Below are positions 24,507-32,406 of a stretch of DNA of 39,301 nt, piece by piece; position 1 is the first letter of the stretch; each line of letters starts with the position of its first letter. Both the position numbers and the translations under genes were made by a program. The notes below the pieces were generated by a model. That model searched no databases and was not told where the DNA came from. It saw nothing but the letters and a program-made list of their open reading frames with translations. The stretch comes from BRHc4a sp049325055 (GTDB lineage Bacteria; Bacillota; Desulfotomaculia; Desulfotomaculales; Desulfocucumaceae), in assembly GCA_049325055.1 (NCBI GenBank), contig JBMOPB010000091.1:1-39301 (forward strand). Direction: 5' to 3'.

Positions 24507-25244
24507 CTAATGGCGTACAGTCAATATTACACCGCTTATAAAAATAAGCAGGTTTACATAAAGAATAAACTGTTTTTCAGTAATTTTATTAATCAACTTG
24601 CTTCCCAGCCAGCTTCCCAGGAACAATACCGGGGTCAGCTCAAGCCCGGTTATCAAAAGGGACTTGTTAAGCAGGTTCAACTTGGTGTAGGTGAACATTT
24701 TCAAAATGTCGCTGAAGAACAGCATTCCCACCAGTGTGGCCACGAAGGAGCTTTTGCTCAAGTTTTTGGTTACCAGGTAGATTGTTACTATTATTCCTCC
24801 GGAGTGGGCTATGGCGGACGACATGCCCCCGACCAGGCTGAGGAATACTCCGGCGGGTGTCCCGAGGTTCATGTCTGAAAAATAGTTTGGGTATTTTAAC
24901 CTGATGATCTGGTAGGCGCTGAAAACCATGGCGATTATTCCTATGGTCAGTTTTGTGAGGGAGGGGGATGCCCAGGCCAAATAGTACGATCCCGCCAGCA
25001 CGCCGCCCAGGAACCCGGGTGTTAGAATGTTTATGTACTTTAAATCCCACTTGTTTTTGTGCAGCCAGAGGGTGGATATGTCCGTGATCAGCATCATGGG
25101 CGCCATTAAGGCCACCACCGTCTTGGGGTCCAGAACCAACGACAATAAGGGGGTAAGAAACACCCCCGCGCCAATTCCGAATGTGGTCTTTATTATTCCG
25201 GCCATAAGGGCGGCCACTATTGAAAAAGCAACTTCTAAATCCAT
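24507..25244 (-). CDS. TauE/SafE-family permease
   Basis: The ATG at 25244 is chosen because GAGGT precedes it; a longer frame from 25322 runs through a leader hairpin. The 245-residue protein has about eight membrane helices, with GIIKTTFGIGAGVFLTPLLS near the N-terminus and GMSSAIAHSGGIIVTIYL in the second half, typical of TauE/SafE (DUF81). Members export sulfite, sulfoacetate or other small anions, and several lie beside sulfonate degradation genes. It is controlled by a consensus promoter with a perfect operator, like its organic-acid neighbours. The substrate is unknown. Confidence 0.85.
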   Translation of the reverse strand: MDLEVAFSIVAALMAGIIKTTFGIGAGVFLTPLLSLVLDPKTVVALMAPMMLITDISTLWLHKNKWDLKYINILTPGFLGGVLAGSYYLAWASPSLTKLTIGIIAMVFSAYQIIRLKYPNYFSDMNLGTPAGVFLSLVGGMSSAIAHSGGIIVTIYLVTKNLSKSSFVATLVGMLFFSDILKMFTYTKLNLLNKSLLITGLELTPVLFLGSWLGSKLINKITEKQFILYVNLLIFISGVILTVRH

Positions 25245-25272
25245 ATAAGTTACCTCTATAATTAAATATATA

Positions 25273-25294
25273 AAACCCAGGCTGAACTGGGTTT
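25273..25294 (-). terminator. Attenuator-like hairpin in the TauE/SafE leader
   Basis: AAACCCAG pairs with CTGGGTTT around a 6-base loop, followed on the minus strand by TTATATATTTAAT. It sits 29 bp before the start codon. An upstream GGGGTT could pair instead with AACCC of the stem. Confidence 0.4.
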
Positions 25295-25363
25295 GTTCGC
25301 CAACCCCAGGGACGTATGGCAATCCCCGGGGATTTTATGGGATGGTGAGGTTTTGCTTTAAGT

Positions 25364-25380
25364 CATACCTCACAGGTATG
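25364..25380. promoter_or_regulatory. Inverted repeat beside the operator
   Basis: CATACCT-CAC-AGGTATG, perfect 7-bp arms, directly abutting the operator at 25381. Its arms resemble operator half sites, so it may be an auxiliary binding site or an RNA hairpin at the 5' end of the TauE/SafE transcript. Confidence 0.45.
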
Positions 25381-25391
25381 TGGTAATACCA
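25381..25391. promoter_or_regulatory. GntR-type operator, TauE/SafE gene
   Basis: TGGTAATACCA, a perfect match, overlapping the last base of the -10 of the minus-strand promoter. Binding here should block transcription. Confidence 0.72.
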
Positions 25392-25419
25392 ATATAAAAC
25401 GCCATTATTGTTTTGTCAA
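25391..25419 (-). promoter_or_regulatory. Consensus sigma-A promoter of the TauE/SafE gene
   Basis: Minus strand: TTGACA (25414-25419), 17-bp spacer, TATATT (25391-25396). The transcript would have a leader of about 140 nt. Confidence 0.78.
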
Positions 25420-25535
25420 TATCCATAACTCAATTATACACATTAATTATATTGATGGGAGACGGCCTGGCCAGTTTTTTCCTGTTTATCTCCCACATAC
25501 TTTATATTTTAATGAAATTAGTTGTTAAAACCTTA

Positions 25536-25565
25536 TTGCGCCCGGAAAAAAATTGGTGCTATAAT
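25536..25565 (+). promoter_or_regulatory. Promoter of the fumarase-succinate dehydrogenase operon
   Basis: TTGCGC (25536-25541), 18-bp spacer, TATAAT (25560-25565). Confidence 0.6.
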
Positions 25566-25593
25566 AACTTAAATGTATGAGGTCAGAGGAAAG

Positions 25594-25604
25594 AGGTAAT
25601 ACCA
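25594..25604. promoter_or_regulatory. GntR-type operator, fumarase operon
   Basis: AGGTAATACCA, 28 bp after the -10, one base off the full palindrome. Confidence 0.62.
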
Positions 25605-25731
25605 ATTCACAAAATGCCCTTAAGTTGTTGGGAGTCAACTGTTGAGCCGTTTAGTTGGTTGGTCTGCAAAAGCCTTGGTTAGGGAGCTTGTATTTTCACC
25701 AATGTATCTAAATCCGGAGGAGGTAAGGGAA

Positions 25732-26634
25732 TTGTCTAAGACACCAGTGTCGGATTCTTTTTATGATGTAGTGGAGGAGCTTTGCAAAGATCTGTATGTC
25801 AAGGCGCTGAAGGACCTTCCGCCTGACGTCAGGGTGGCCCTCAAGGACGCTTACGAAAAAGAGAAGTCTGAAACGGGCAGGCAGGTTCTTGCCACTATGC
25901 TTGAGAACATTGAGGTGGCTGATGACAGGAAGCGTCTGATCTGCCAGGACACAGGGATACCCATATATTTTGTAAAGGTCGGCAACAAGCTCAGTGTGGA
26001 CTTTGTACGCCTGGAAGAGGCAATTGTAAAGGGCTGTCAGAGGGCCACCGTTGAACACCCCCTGAGGTCCAGCGTAGTCTCCCCGTTCAAGAGGCAAAAC
26101 AATCAGAACAGCTCGGGATACAGGATTCCTTCGATCAATTATGACGTTGTCCAGGATAATGATAGGGTAGAGATTCTGATGGTGCCCAAGGGATCAGGTT
26201 CTGAAAACATGAGCTTCCTTAAAATGCTCATACCGGCCGAAGGTGTTCGCGGAGTAAAAAGATTCATACTGGAGACCGTCGTCAACAATATCGGTGCAAA
26301 CCCTTGTCCTCCCTATGTTGTTGGTATAGGGATCGGAGGAACGGCGGATATGTGCATGAAACTGGCTAAGATGGCTGCGGTTACCCGCCCATTGGGATCG
26401 AAGAATCCCGACCCTGAAATGGCGGCCTTCGAGGAAGAAATGTTTAATGCCATCAACGATCTGGGAATCGGCCCCATGGGGCTTGGCGGGGTGAAGACAG
26501 CACTGGCCGTCAACGTGGAACATGCCTACACCCACATTACCCAGAACCCCGTGGCCATAAACATACAGTGCTGGCCTGCCCGCCGCGCCAAGGCCATCAT
26601 TTCTTCCGACGGGAAATATGAAATAGGTTACTAG
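25732..26634 (+). CDS. Class I fumarase / tartrate dehydratase alpha subunit
   Basis: The TTG at 25732 is chosen because GGAGGAGG lies about 10 bp upstream and the protein then matches family length (300) and N-terminus; a TTG at 25642 would add 30 residues. Three cysteines expected to hold the [4Fe-4S] cluster are in LICQDTG, NPCPP and NIQCWPARR. GIGIGGTADMCM is a family motif. With the beta subunit it would interconvert L-malate and fumarate. Fumarase and L-tartrate dehydratase cannot be told apart by eye, but the adjacent succinate dehydrogenase genes favour fumarase. Confidence 0.9.
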   Translation: MSKTPVSDSFYDVVEELCKDLYVKALKDLPPDVRVALKDAYEKEKSETGRQVLATMLENIEVADDRKRLICQDTGIPIYFVKVGNKLSVDFVRLEEAIVKGCQRATVEHPLRSSVVSPFKRQNNQNSSGYRIPSINYDVVQDNDRVEILMVPKGSGSENMSFLKMLIPAEGVRGVKRFILETVVNNIGANPCPPYVVGIGIGGTADMCMKLAKMAAVTRPLGSKNPDPEMAAFEEEMFNAINDLGIGPMGLGGVKTALAVNVEHAYTHITQNPVAINIQCWPARRAKAIISSDGKYEIGY

Positions 26635-26650
26635 AGAGGGAGGGGCAACA

Positions 26651-27244
26651 ATGGCTGAGTATACATTAAAGACTCCATTAAGCGAAGAAGACGTAAGAAA
26701 ACTCAAGGTTGGCGACAAGGTTACCCTGGAGGGCGTTATCTTCGGTATCAGGGATGCCAATTTAATAAGAATGTTTGATGGAAAAGTTCCCTCTCCGGTG
26801 GACCTCAACGGCGCTGCCTGCATACATACCGCGCCTAATGTAAGAAAGGTCGGCGAGGGTAAATACGAGCCGGTATGCATCGGCACAACCACCAGCGCCC
26901 GGATGGACAGGTTTACCCCGGGGCTGATGCTGCAGTACGGGGTTAGGGCTGTAATCGGCAAGGCAGGAATGATGGAAGCCAGCATGGAGGCTATGAAAAA
27001 GCACGGGGGCTGCTATCTCGCCATTGTGGGCGGGGCGGCGGCATGGGAGACCGAGCGAATAGTTGAGATCGAAGGTGTATGGTGGGAGGACCTTATGCCT
27101 GAGGCAATCTGGAAATTCCAGACCAGGAATTTTGGTCCCCTGATAGTGGCAATGGACTCCCATGGCAATAACCTGTATTTTGACGTAAAGGCCAAGGCGG
27201 CCTCCAAGCTGCCTGAGATATTCAAAAAGATAGGAGCCGAGTAA
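26651..27244 (+). CDS. Class I fumarase / tartrate dehydratase beta subunit
   Basis: A 197-residue partner of the preceding gene. GDKVTLEGVIFGIRDA opens the swivelling domain, and TTTSARMDRF, IGKAGM and PEAIWKFQTRNF follow as in other beta subunits. GGGAGGGG precedes the ATG, 16 bp after the alpha stop. The alpha and beta halves correspond to the N- and C-terminal parts of single-chain class I fumarases. Confidence 0.9.
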   Translation: MAEYTLKTPLSEEDVRKLKVGDKVTLEGVIFGIRDANLIRMFDGKVPSPVDLNGAACIHTAPNVRKVGEGKYEPVCIGTTTSARMDRFTPGLMLQYGVRAVIGKAGMMEASMEAMKKHGGCYLAIVGGAAAWETERIVEIEGVWWEDLMPEAIWKFQTRNFGPLIVAMDSHGNNLYFDVKAKAASKLPEIFKKIGAE

Positions 27245-27255
27245 CGCGGTATTGT

Positions 27256-27282
27256 GTCCGTGGGCCACAAAGACCCACGGAC
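27256..27282 (+). other. Hairpin between fumarase and sdhC genes
   Basis: GTCCGTGGG pairs perfectly with CCCACGGAC around a 9-base loop. No T run follows, so it is more likely a processing or stability element than a full terminator. Confidence 0.45.
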
Positions 27283-27315
27283 CTTATGAATAACACTTTC
27301 TAGGAGGGAATCAAT

Positions 27316-27705
27316 ATGTTCAGCCGGGAGATGGCAACCTCCCAGAGATACAAAACAAACAGCCAGGTCTGGAACGCGGTGGGAATGTGGGCGTGGATGC
27401 TGCACCGCATTACAGGTGTCGGCCTGGTTTTATATCTATTGCTTCACGCAACCCTGATGTCCACCTCGCTTATCAGCGGGGCCCAGTCCTTTAACGCAAC
27501 GCTGACCACGCTTATGACCAATCCTGTGCTTCACTTCATGGAACTGCTTCTGGTGGGCGCGGTTATCTACCATGGACTTAACGGTATTCGCCTTTTGCTT
27601 TTCGATATGGGGATAGGTTTCTCAAGGCAGAAGGAGATATTCTATGTAATGATGGTACTGGGCGCAATTATGTGGATTTATGTCGTGGTTACTAAACTTT
27701 CCTAA
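27316..27705 (+). CDS. sdhC: Succinate dehydrogenase/fumarate reductase cytochrome b subunit (SdhC)
   Basis: A 129-residue membrane anchor with three helices. MLHRITGVGLVLYLLLHA carries the conserved HRxTG and a heme-ligand-type His, and IYHGLNGIRLLLFDMG is the typical C-terminal motif. It binds heme b and quinone with SdhD. Ribosome site AGGAGGGA. First of the four sdh genes. Confidence 0.88.
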   Translation: MFSREMATSQRYKTNSQVWNAVGMWAWMLHRITGVGLVLYLLLHATLMSTSLISGAQSFNATLTTLMTNPVLHFMELLLVGAVIYHGLNGIRLLLFDMGIGFSRQKEIFYVMMVLGAIMWIYVVVTKLS

Positions 27706-27731
27706 GAATAATTACGGGGGAAGGTGTACTC

Positions 27732-28055
27732 GTGAACGCTTTGACATGGTTGTTACAAAGAATCAGCGCCGCTGTTCTTGTTATCGTCCTGGGGATACAC
27801 GTATGGGCCCTGTACGTGCTTAACACCGGTGTTATCAATTTTACCGAGGCCAAGGCCAGGCTTCTCAGCGCCCCTTACGTGACGCTCTATGCTTTGCTGT
27901 TGTCTTTTGGTTTGTTCCATGCCCTCAACGGGGTATATACAGTAATGGTGGACATGGGGCTTAAGACAAGAAAAACCACCATAGGAATATTGCTTGCCCT
28001 GGGGACGGCTCTTTTTGGAATAGGGCTGTATTCAGTAGTTCAATTCATTATGTAA
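27732..28055 (+). CDS. sdhD: Succinate dehydrogenase/fumarate reductase membrane anchor (SdhD)
   Basis: A 107-residue protein with three membrane helices. LQRISAAVLVIVLGIHVWAL and GLFHALNGVYTVMVDMG each carry a His suited to heme binding, mirroring SdhC. With two such His in each anchor, a two-heme, two-anchor (type A-like) enzyme is plausible. GTG start with GGGGAAGGTG upstream. Confidence 0.83.
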   Translation: MNALTWLLQRISAAVLVIVLGIHVWALYVLNTGVINFTEAKARLLSAPYVTLYALLLSFGLFHALNGVYTVMVDMGLKTRKTTIGILLALGTALFGIGLYSVVQFIM

Positions 28056-28074
28056 TTTTGGGAGGGCGGATAAG

Positions 28075-28800
28075 TTGTCTTCACAGGAATTAAATGTCAA
28101 GATATTCCGCTATGATCCGGAAACCGACACCGAGCCGAGATTTGATACATATACCGTCCCGGTGATCAGAAACATGGCTGTTCTGGACGTGGTTATGCAC
28201 GTGCAGAACTACATTGATAAAACACTGGCCTTTCGCTGCTCCTGCAGAATAGGCATGTGCGGGTCATGTGCCATGTATATTAACGGCAGGCCCAGGCTGG
28301 CATGCCGCACGCAGGTATCCAGTCTAGGCACGTCCAACATAACCATTATGCCTTTGCCCAACCTTCCTATCATAAGGGACCTGGCCACCGACATGGAGCC
28401 TTTCTTTGAAAAGTGGAAGAAAATCAAACCCTTTTACATGGGCAAGAGTGATCTTAAAGATCCGGCCATTATCCGTCCCGATTCAGGGGAGAGGGAATTC
28501 ATCGACCAGATGCTTGACTGTATTACATGCGGCTGCTGCTATGGCGCCTGTTCCATGGTTGCCACAAACGAGGAGTATCTCGGGCCGGCGGCGCTTAACC
28601 GGGCCTACACGCTCATTGCGGACAAGCGGGATGTCATGAGGGTTGAGAGGCTTAAGGTGGTGGGGCGGTCCTACGGCGTGTGGAGGTGTCACGACCAGTT
28701 CAACTGCGCCGAAGTATGTCCCAAAAAGCTTGTTCCCACCAAGTCAATTCAGCAGCTGAAGAAGCGCTGCGTGCTGCATAAATTCGGAGTGTTCAAGTAA
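28075..28800 (+). CDS. sdhB: Succinate dehydrogenase/fumarate reductase iron-sulfur subunit (SdhB)
   Basis: A 241-residue electron-transfer subunit. The N-terminal [2Fe-2S] site is CSCRIGMCGSC plus a later Cys in RLAC. The C-terminal cluster cysteines are CITCGCCYGAC and CHDQFNCAEVCPKK, for the [4Fe-4S] and [3Fe-4S] centres. It links the flavoprotein to the membrane anchors. TTG start with GGGAGGG upstream. Confidence 0.92.
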   Translation: MSSQELNVKIFRYDPETDTEPRFDTYTVPVIRNMAVLDVVMHVQNYIDKTLAFRCSCRIGMCGSCAMYINGRPRLACRTQVSSLGTSNITIMPLPNLPIIRDLATDMEPFFEKWKKIKPFYMGKSDLKDPAIIRPDSGEREFIDQMLDCITCGCCYGACSMVATNEEYLGPAALNRAYTLIADKRDVMRVERLKVVGRSYGVWRCHDQFNCAEVCPKKLVPTKSIQQLKKRCVLHKFGVFK

Positions 28801-28845
28801 CAGCGGAAATGTTTTTGACAGACGCTTTAAGGAGGGTGGCTTTTT

Positions 28846-30582
28846 GTGAATGAGATCAAGACTGATGTATTGATCCTGGGCAGCGGAGGCGCCGGTTTGT
28901 TTGCCGCGCTGCACGTGTACGATAACAACCCTAGCCTGGAAGTGGTACTGGCCACCAAGGGACTGATAGGCAAATGCGGCTGCAGCAGGATGGTGCAGGG
29001 CGGGCTGAACGTTGTTCTCAACCCGGCGGATTCTGTTGAAAAACACTTTATGGATACCATTAAGGGCGGGGGATTTATCAATGACCAGGACCTCGCCTAT
29101 ACACTGGTAAGCGATGCGCCAAAGGCAGTTCATGAAATGGAAGTAAAGGTAGGCTGCTTCTTTGACAGGGCGGAAGACGGCACTATTCACCAGAAGGCTT
29201 TCGCCGGTCAGTCCTTTGACCGGACGGTTCACGTGGCTGACCTTAGCGGTATTCAGATAGTTGCCAGGCTAACCGACCAGGTTTTTCGCCGGGAAGACAG
29301 GATAAAGATACTGGAGGAAACACGGGGGCTTGACCTTTTAACCACCGAGGAGGGTGACCGGGTGGTTGGCGCTGTGCTGGCCGACATGAGAACCGGCGAG
29401 CTTATTGTGGTTAACGCCAAGGTGGTTATTGTGGCAACCGGCGGGGCCTCGTCCATGTATAAGATTTCTGCTCCCTCCTTTGATAAGACCGGTGACGGCA
29501 TGGCCATGTGTTTTAGGGCAGGGGCCGTTTTCATGGACATGGAGATGATGCAGTTTCACCCCACGGGACTGCTGGCCGGACAGTCAAGGCTCAGCGGAAG
29601 CGTTTTGGAGGAGGGCTTAAGGGGTGCCGGCGGGTATCTCATCAACGGCCTTGGTGAGAGGTTTATGGAGCGCTATGACCCCGAGCGAATGGAGCGCTCA
29701 ACCCGTGACAGAGTGGCACGGGCCGGTTATATGGAGATCATGGCCGGCAGGGGCACCGAAAACGGTGGGGTTTACCTGGTTATGAGCCACCTGGGCCCTG
29801 AGTTTGTGGAGAAAAAATTCCCCGGAATGTGCGACCGGGTTAAGGATATAGGCAAGGACCTGGCCCGGGAGCCGGTGGAGATAAGCCCAACCTCCCACTT
29901 TATGATGGGCGGTGTGAAAATCGACCCCGACTGCCGTTCAATAAACATTAAGGGCCTTGTTGTGGCCGGTGAGGACTCCAGCGGGGTGCACGGGGCAAAC
30001 CGCCTGGGAGGAAATGGTATCTGCGAATCAACCACCTTTGGCCGCAGGGCAGGGGATACCGCGGCGGCTCTTGCGGAACAGGAATTATTGAGGCCGTACA
30101 GGCAGGAGCAGGTTGAGGAGATCAGGAGGCGTTGGACCAAATTCTTCAAGCGCACTGAAGGTGTCGATATCTACCCCATCAGGGATGAGATCAAAAACCT
30201 TATGTGGGAGAAAGTCGGCGTTGTCCGTGATGGTAAGAAACTGCAGGAGGCCATGACAAGGCTGGATGAGCTTCTGGAGATGGCGGACGGGGCATATGTC
30301 GCCAACAGGACTCTGTCCAGGTACAACATGGAGTGGAATGATATCTTAAATACAATTAACTGGATAACGGTGGCCCGCATGGTTTCCAAGTCCGCTTCAC
30401 TCAGGACCGAGAGCCGGGGATCACATTACAGGTCCGATTACACCGAAACCGACAACAAAAACTGGCTGGTCAATATTTATCTCAAGAATAAGGGAAACAT
30501 GGAAATTGAGAGCTTTATGAAGCCCATCAATGCCACCCGTTTTTCAATCGAGGAGATTCAGAAGGCCAACATCAAGTATTAA
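28846..30582 (+). CDS. sdhA: Succinate dehydrogenase/fumarate reductase flavoprotein (SdhA)
   Basis: A 578-residue FAD protein. The dinucleotide motif GSGGAGLFAAL is at residues 12-22. Substrate and proton-transfer residues are present: FHPTGL, EEGLRGAGG, RDRVARA, SPTSHFMMGG and HGANRLGGNG. At the position of the usual FAD-linking His, five residues before QGG (residue 46), there is Cys, so FAD is probably non-covalent. In E. coli fumarate reductase, loss of this His keeps fumarate reduction but abolishes succinate oxidation, so this enzyme may work mainly as a fumarate reductase. GTG start with AAGGAGGGTGG. Confidence 0.9.
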   Translation: MNEIKTDVLILGSGGAGLFAALHVYDNNPSLEVVLATKGLIGKCGCSRMVQGGLNVVLNPADSVEKHFMDTIKGGGFINDQDLAYTLVSDAPKAVHEMEVKVGCFFDRAEDGTIHQKAFAGQSFDRTVHVADLSGIQIVARLTDQVFRREDRIKILEETRGLDLLTTEEGDRVVGAVLADMRTGELIVVNAKVVIVATGGASSMYKISAPSFDKTGDGMAMCFRAGAVFMDMEMMQFHPTGLLAGQSRLSGSVLEEGLRGAGGYLINGLGERFMERYDPERMERSTRDRVARAGYMEIMAGRGTENGGVYLVMSHLGPEFVEKKFPGMCDRVKDIGKDLAREPVEISPTSHFMMGGVKIDPDCRSINIKGLVVAGEDSSGVHGANRLGGNGICESTTFGRRAGDTAAALAEQELLRPYRQEQVEEIRRRWTKFFKRTEGVDIYPIRDEIKNLMWEKVGVVRDGKKLQEAMTRLDELLEMADGAYVANRTLSRYNMEWNDILNTINWITVARMVSKSASLRTESRGSHYRSDYTETDNKNWLVNIYLKNKGNMEIESFMKPINATRFSIEEIQKANIKY

Positions 30583-30624
30583 TGTATACCTGCCAAATAA
30601 AAGTTGTGACTGGAGTAGTTATTA

Positions 30625-31338
30625 GTGAAAGGAATGTTTCAGCCGGTTGTAACCGAAAAGTCCAGCAAGTCGCAGAGAATTGTTGCACAGATACGGGAAC
30701 TGTTTTCAGACGGTAAAATAAAACCCGGTGACAAATTGCCGTCGGAGCGGGAACTGGCCGGTATATTCAATGTCAGTCGCACTTCGGTAAGGGAAGCCTT
30801 CAGAACCATGGCAGCGCTGGATATGGTGGAAATTAAAATAGGCAGCGGGGTGTATGTGAAGGAAGCCATGCTGCATTCCGTTATTAACAATGTGGCAGAC
30901 AACATTGTGATAAGCAGGGAAGAGGTAAACAGCCTTTTTGAAATAAGAAAGGTTTTGGAAACCCATGCGGCCGCCTGGGCGGCCCGCAGGGCCACAGAGA
31001 AGGAAATTGACGATCTTGCCGGCCTTATTCAGGAAGTGAAAAAAGCCTCTTTATCAAAAAAGATTGACCTCTCCCTGGCAATGGAATACGATAAAAAATT
31101 CCATTCAACAATAATAAAGGTTTCACATAACCAGGTGCTGGTTAAGATAATGTCAGCAATGTTTGATGTTCTGGACAGGGTGCGTACGAAAATTGCGGTC
31201 GTGCCGGGACGGGCGGTTCAGTCAATAAATGATCATGAAGCCATCGCGCAGGCCATAGCCGCAAAGGATCCCGTCAAAGCAATGGAGGCCATGCACAATC
31301 ATATTGAAGGCGTTGAGAAATCGATTGGAAATGCATAG
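30625..31338 (+). CDS. FadR-type GntR regulator 2
   Basis: A 237-residue paralogue of regulator 1 with the same opening (FQPVVTE), wing helix-turn-helix (GKIKPGDKLPSERELAGIF, VSRTSVREAFRTM) and FCD domain (FEIRKVLETHAAAWAARRA, DHEAIAQAI). It follows sdhA by 42 bp without a terminator, so it is probably cotranscribed with the fumarase-sdh genes and controls its own operon. It could share the operators with regulator 1 and respond to another ligand. Confidence 0.88.
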   Translation: MKGMFQPVVTEKSSKSQRIVAQIRELFSDGKIKPGDKLPSERELAGIFNVSRTSVREAFRTMAALDMVEIKIGSGVYVKEAMLHSVINNVADNIVISREEVNSLFEIRKVLETHAAAWAARRATEKEIDDLAGLIQEVKKASLSKKIDLSLAMEYDKKFHSTIIKVSHNQVLVKIMSAMFDVLDRVRTKIAVVPGRAVQSINDHEAIAQAIAAKDPVKAMEAMHNHIEGVEKSIGNA

Positions 31339-31348
31339 GTGATTTTAT

Positions 31349-32251
31349 ATGGAATTTCTTGGCTTTGCAAGGCCTGACGGCAGTGTTGGGGTCAGAAATA
31401 AAATTCTGATTGCATCTATGGATGCCGACATAAACAGACTTTGCCTGAATGTCGCCTCATCCGTAATAAATATGGTGCCGGTCCCGGGATGGCCCGATAA
31501 AAAAAGGTATGCAGATTATTTGAGTACCCTTGCGGCAAACCCCAATGTCGCCGGGCTGGTAATACTGGATCAGTCTTCGGAAGGCTTTGGTGAAGCCGTG
31601 GCAAAAACAGTGCAGGACATGGGGAAACCGTCCGTTCTAATCAACATCGGCGATTCCGGAGGAATAATTGAGGCCGGCGCCAGGGCGACCCGGGCAGCTA
31701 TGCTTATGGCCAGGGAGATAAGTACCCAGCGAAGGCAGCCTACCCCTGTTTCGAGACTTGTTGTGGGGTTGATCTACAGGGATGAGTCGGGGACCGGTGA
31801 CTTGTTATATCACAGCATCGCCGCCCTGGAGAAAAATCACGGCAGGGCATTGATATACAGGGACGCCGCTGAAAAAAAGACATTGATTGGCAAGTTTCCG
31901 GTGATAAAAAAAGTTGATGAGGGCGGAAAAGTTGGCAGGCAGCAGGGTTTGTACGAACTCAAGGCTTCGGCCGGCTCTGACGGCATACTTATGACAATGG
32001 CCTCACTGGGTGTGCAATTGGTTGTTGACGCCACCGGGGGAGGGTATACCAAGTCCCACACCATAATGCCGGTGATAAACATAACCGCCGACAAAGACCA
32101 TTTTGAAAGGCTTAGAGACGTCATCGAACTGGACTTGAGTCACCTTGATTTTAGCAACTATAAAATAGAGGATTACAGCCTGCTGATTGTAAACGAAATA
32201 ATCGCCACGGCTTCCGGTAAGATGACCAAAGCCGAAGCACTGAAGTTTTAA
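31349..32251 (+). CDS. UxaA/SuyB-family protein, catalytic domain only
   Basis: A 300-residue protein opening GFARPDGSVGVRNKILIAS, the entry motif of the large domain of altronate/galactarate dehydratases and sulfolactate sulfo-lyase SuyB. The N-terminal SAF domain of UxaA is absent, and it is shorter than the roughly 390 residues I expect for the large domain. Only one Cys (residue 32) is present. It starts 11 bp after GntR 2 and is the last gene before a strong terminator. It may act on the imported 2-hydroxy acid or be a specialised relative. The exact reaction is unknown. Confidence 0.65.
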   Translation: MEFLGFARPDGSVGVRNKILIASMDADINRLCLNVASSVINMVPVPGWPDKKRYADYLSTLAANPNVAGLVILDQSSEGFGEAVAKTVQDMGKPSVLINIGDSGGIIEAGARATRAAMLMAREISTQRRQPTPVSRLVVGLIYRDESGTGDLLYHSIAALEKNHGRALIYRDAAEKKTLIGKFPVIKKVDEGGKVGRQQGLYELKASAGSDGILMTMASLGVQLVVDATGGGYTKSHTIMPVINITADKDHFERLRDVIELDLSHLDFSNYKIEDYSLLIVNEIIATASGKMTKAEALKF

Positions 32252-32304
32252 ACCTGGCGGCGTTTTTAAGCGCCGGCTGTAAATCATATGCCTAATTCTC
32301 CCTT

Positions 32305-32338
32305 TGGCTGTTGAAAACAACAACAGCCATTTTTTTTG
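32305..32338 (+). terminator. Rho-independent terminator of the fumarase-sdh-GntR operon
   Basis: TGGCTGTTG pairs with CAACAGCCA around a 7-base loop, followed by eight T. Confidence 0.88.
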
Positions 32339-32339
32339 A

Positions 32340-32357
32340 TATTCTTATATTAGAATA
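32340..32357. promoter_or_regulatory. Inverted repeat upstream of the DASS symporter
   Basis: TATTCT-TATATT-AGAATA. Symmetrical and 49 bp before the gene. Possible operator; no clear -35/-10 pair or TGGTNNNACC site was found here. Confidence 0.3.
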
Positions 32358-32406
32358 AGTGGAGCATGCTTTTTCAGTTGACTAGCTATTTTTCAGGAGT
32401 GATAAC

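Larger units (their letters stand above)
25245..25731. other. 487-bp divergent control region between TauE/SafE and fumarase genes
   Basis: Contains promoters on both strands, each with an operator, an inverted repeat, and a leader hairpin on the TauE/SafE side. No gene is supported. The frame from 25642 is an extension of the fumarase gene and lacks as good a ribosome site. Confidence 0.6.

Noticed and set aside
25642..25731. Longer N-terminus of the fumarase alpha subunit from TTG 25642
   Set aside because: The family N-terminus and the strong ribosome site support 25732.
31349..32251. Assignment as sulfolactate sulfo-lyase SuyB
   Set aside because: No SuyA partner is visible, and the protein is short with a single Cys. 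Kept only as a family-level call.
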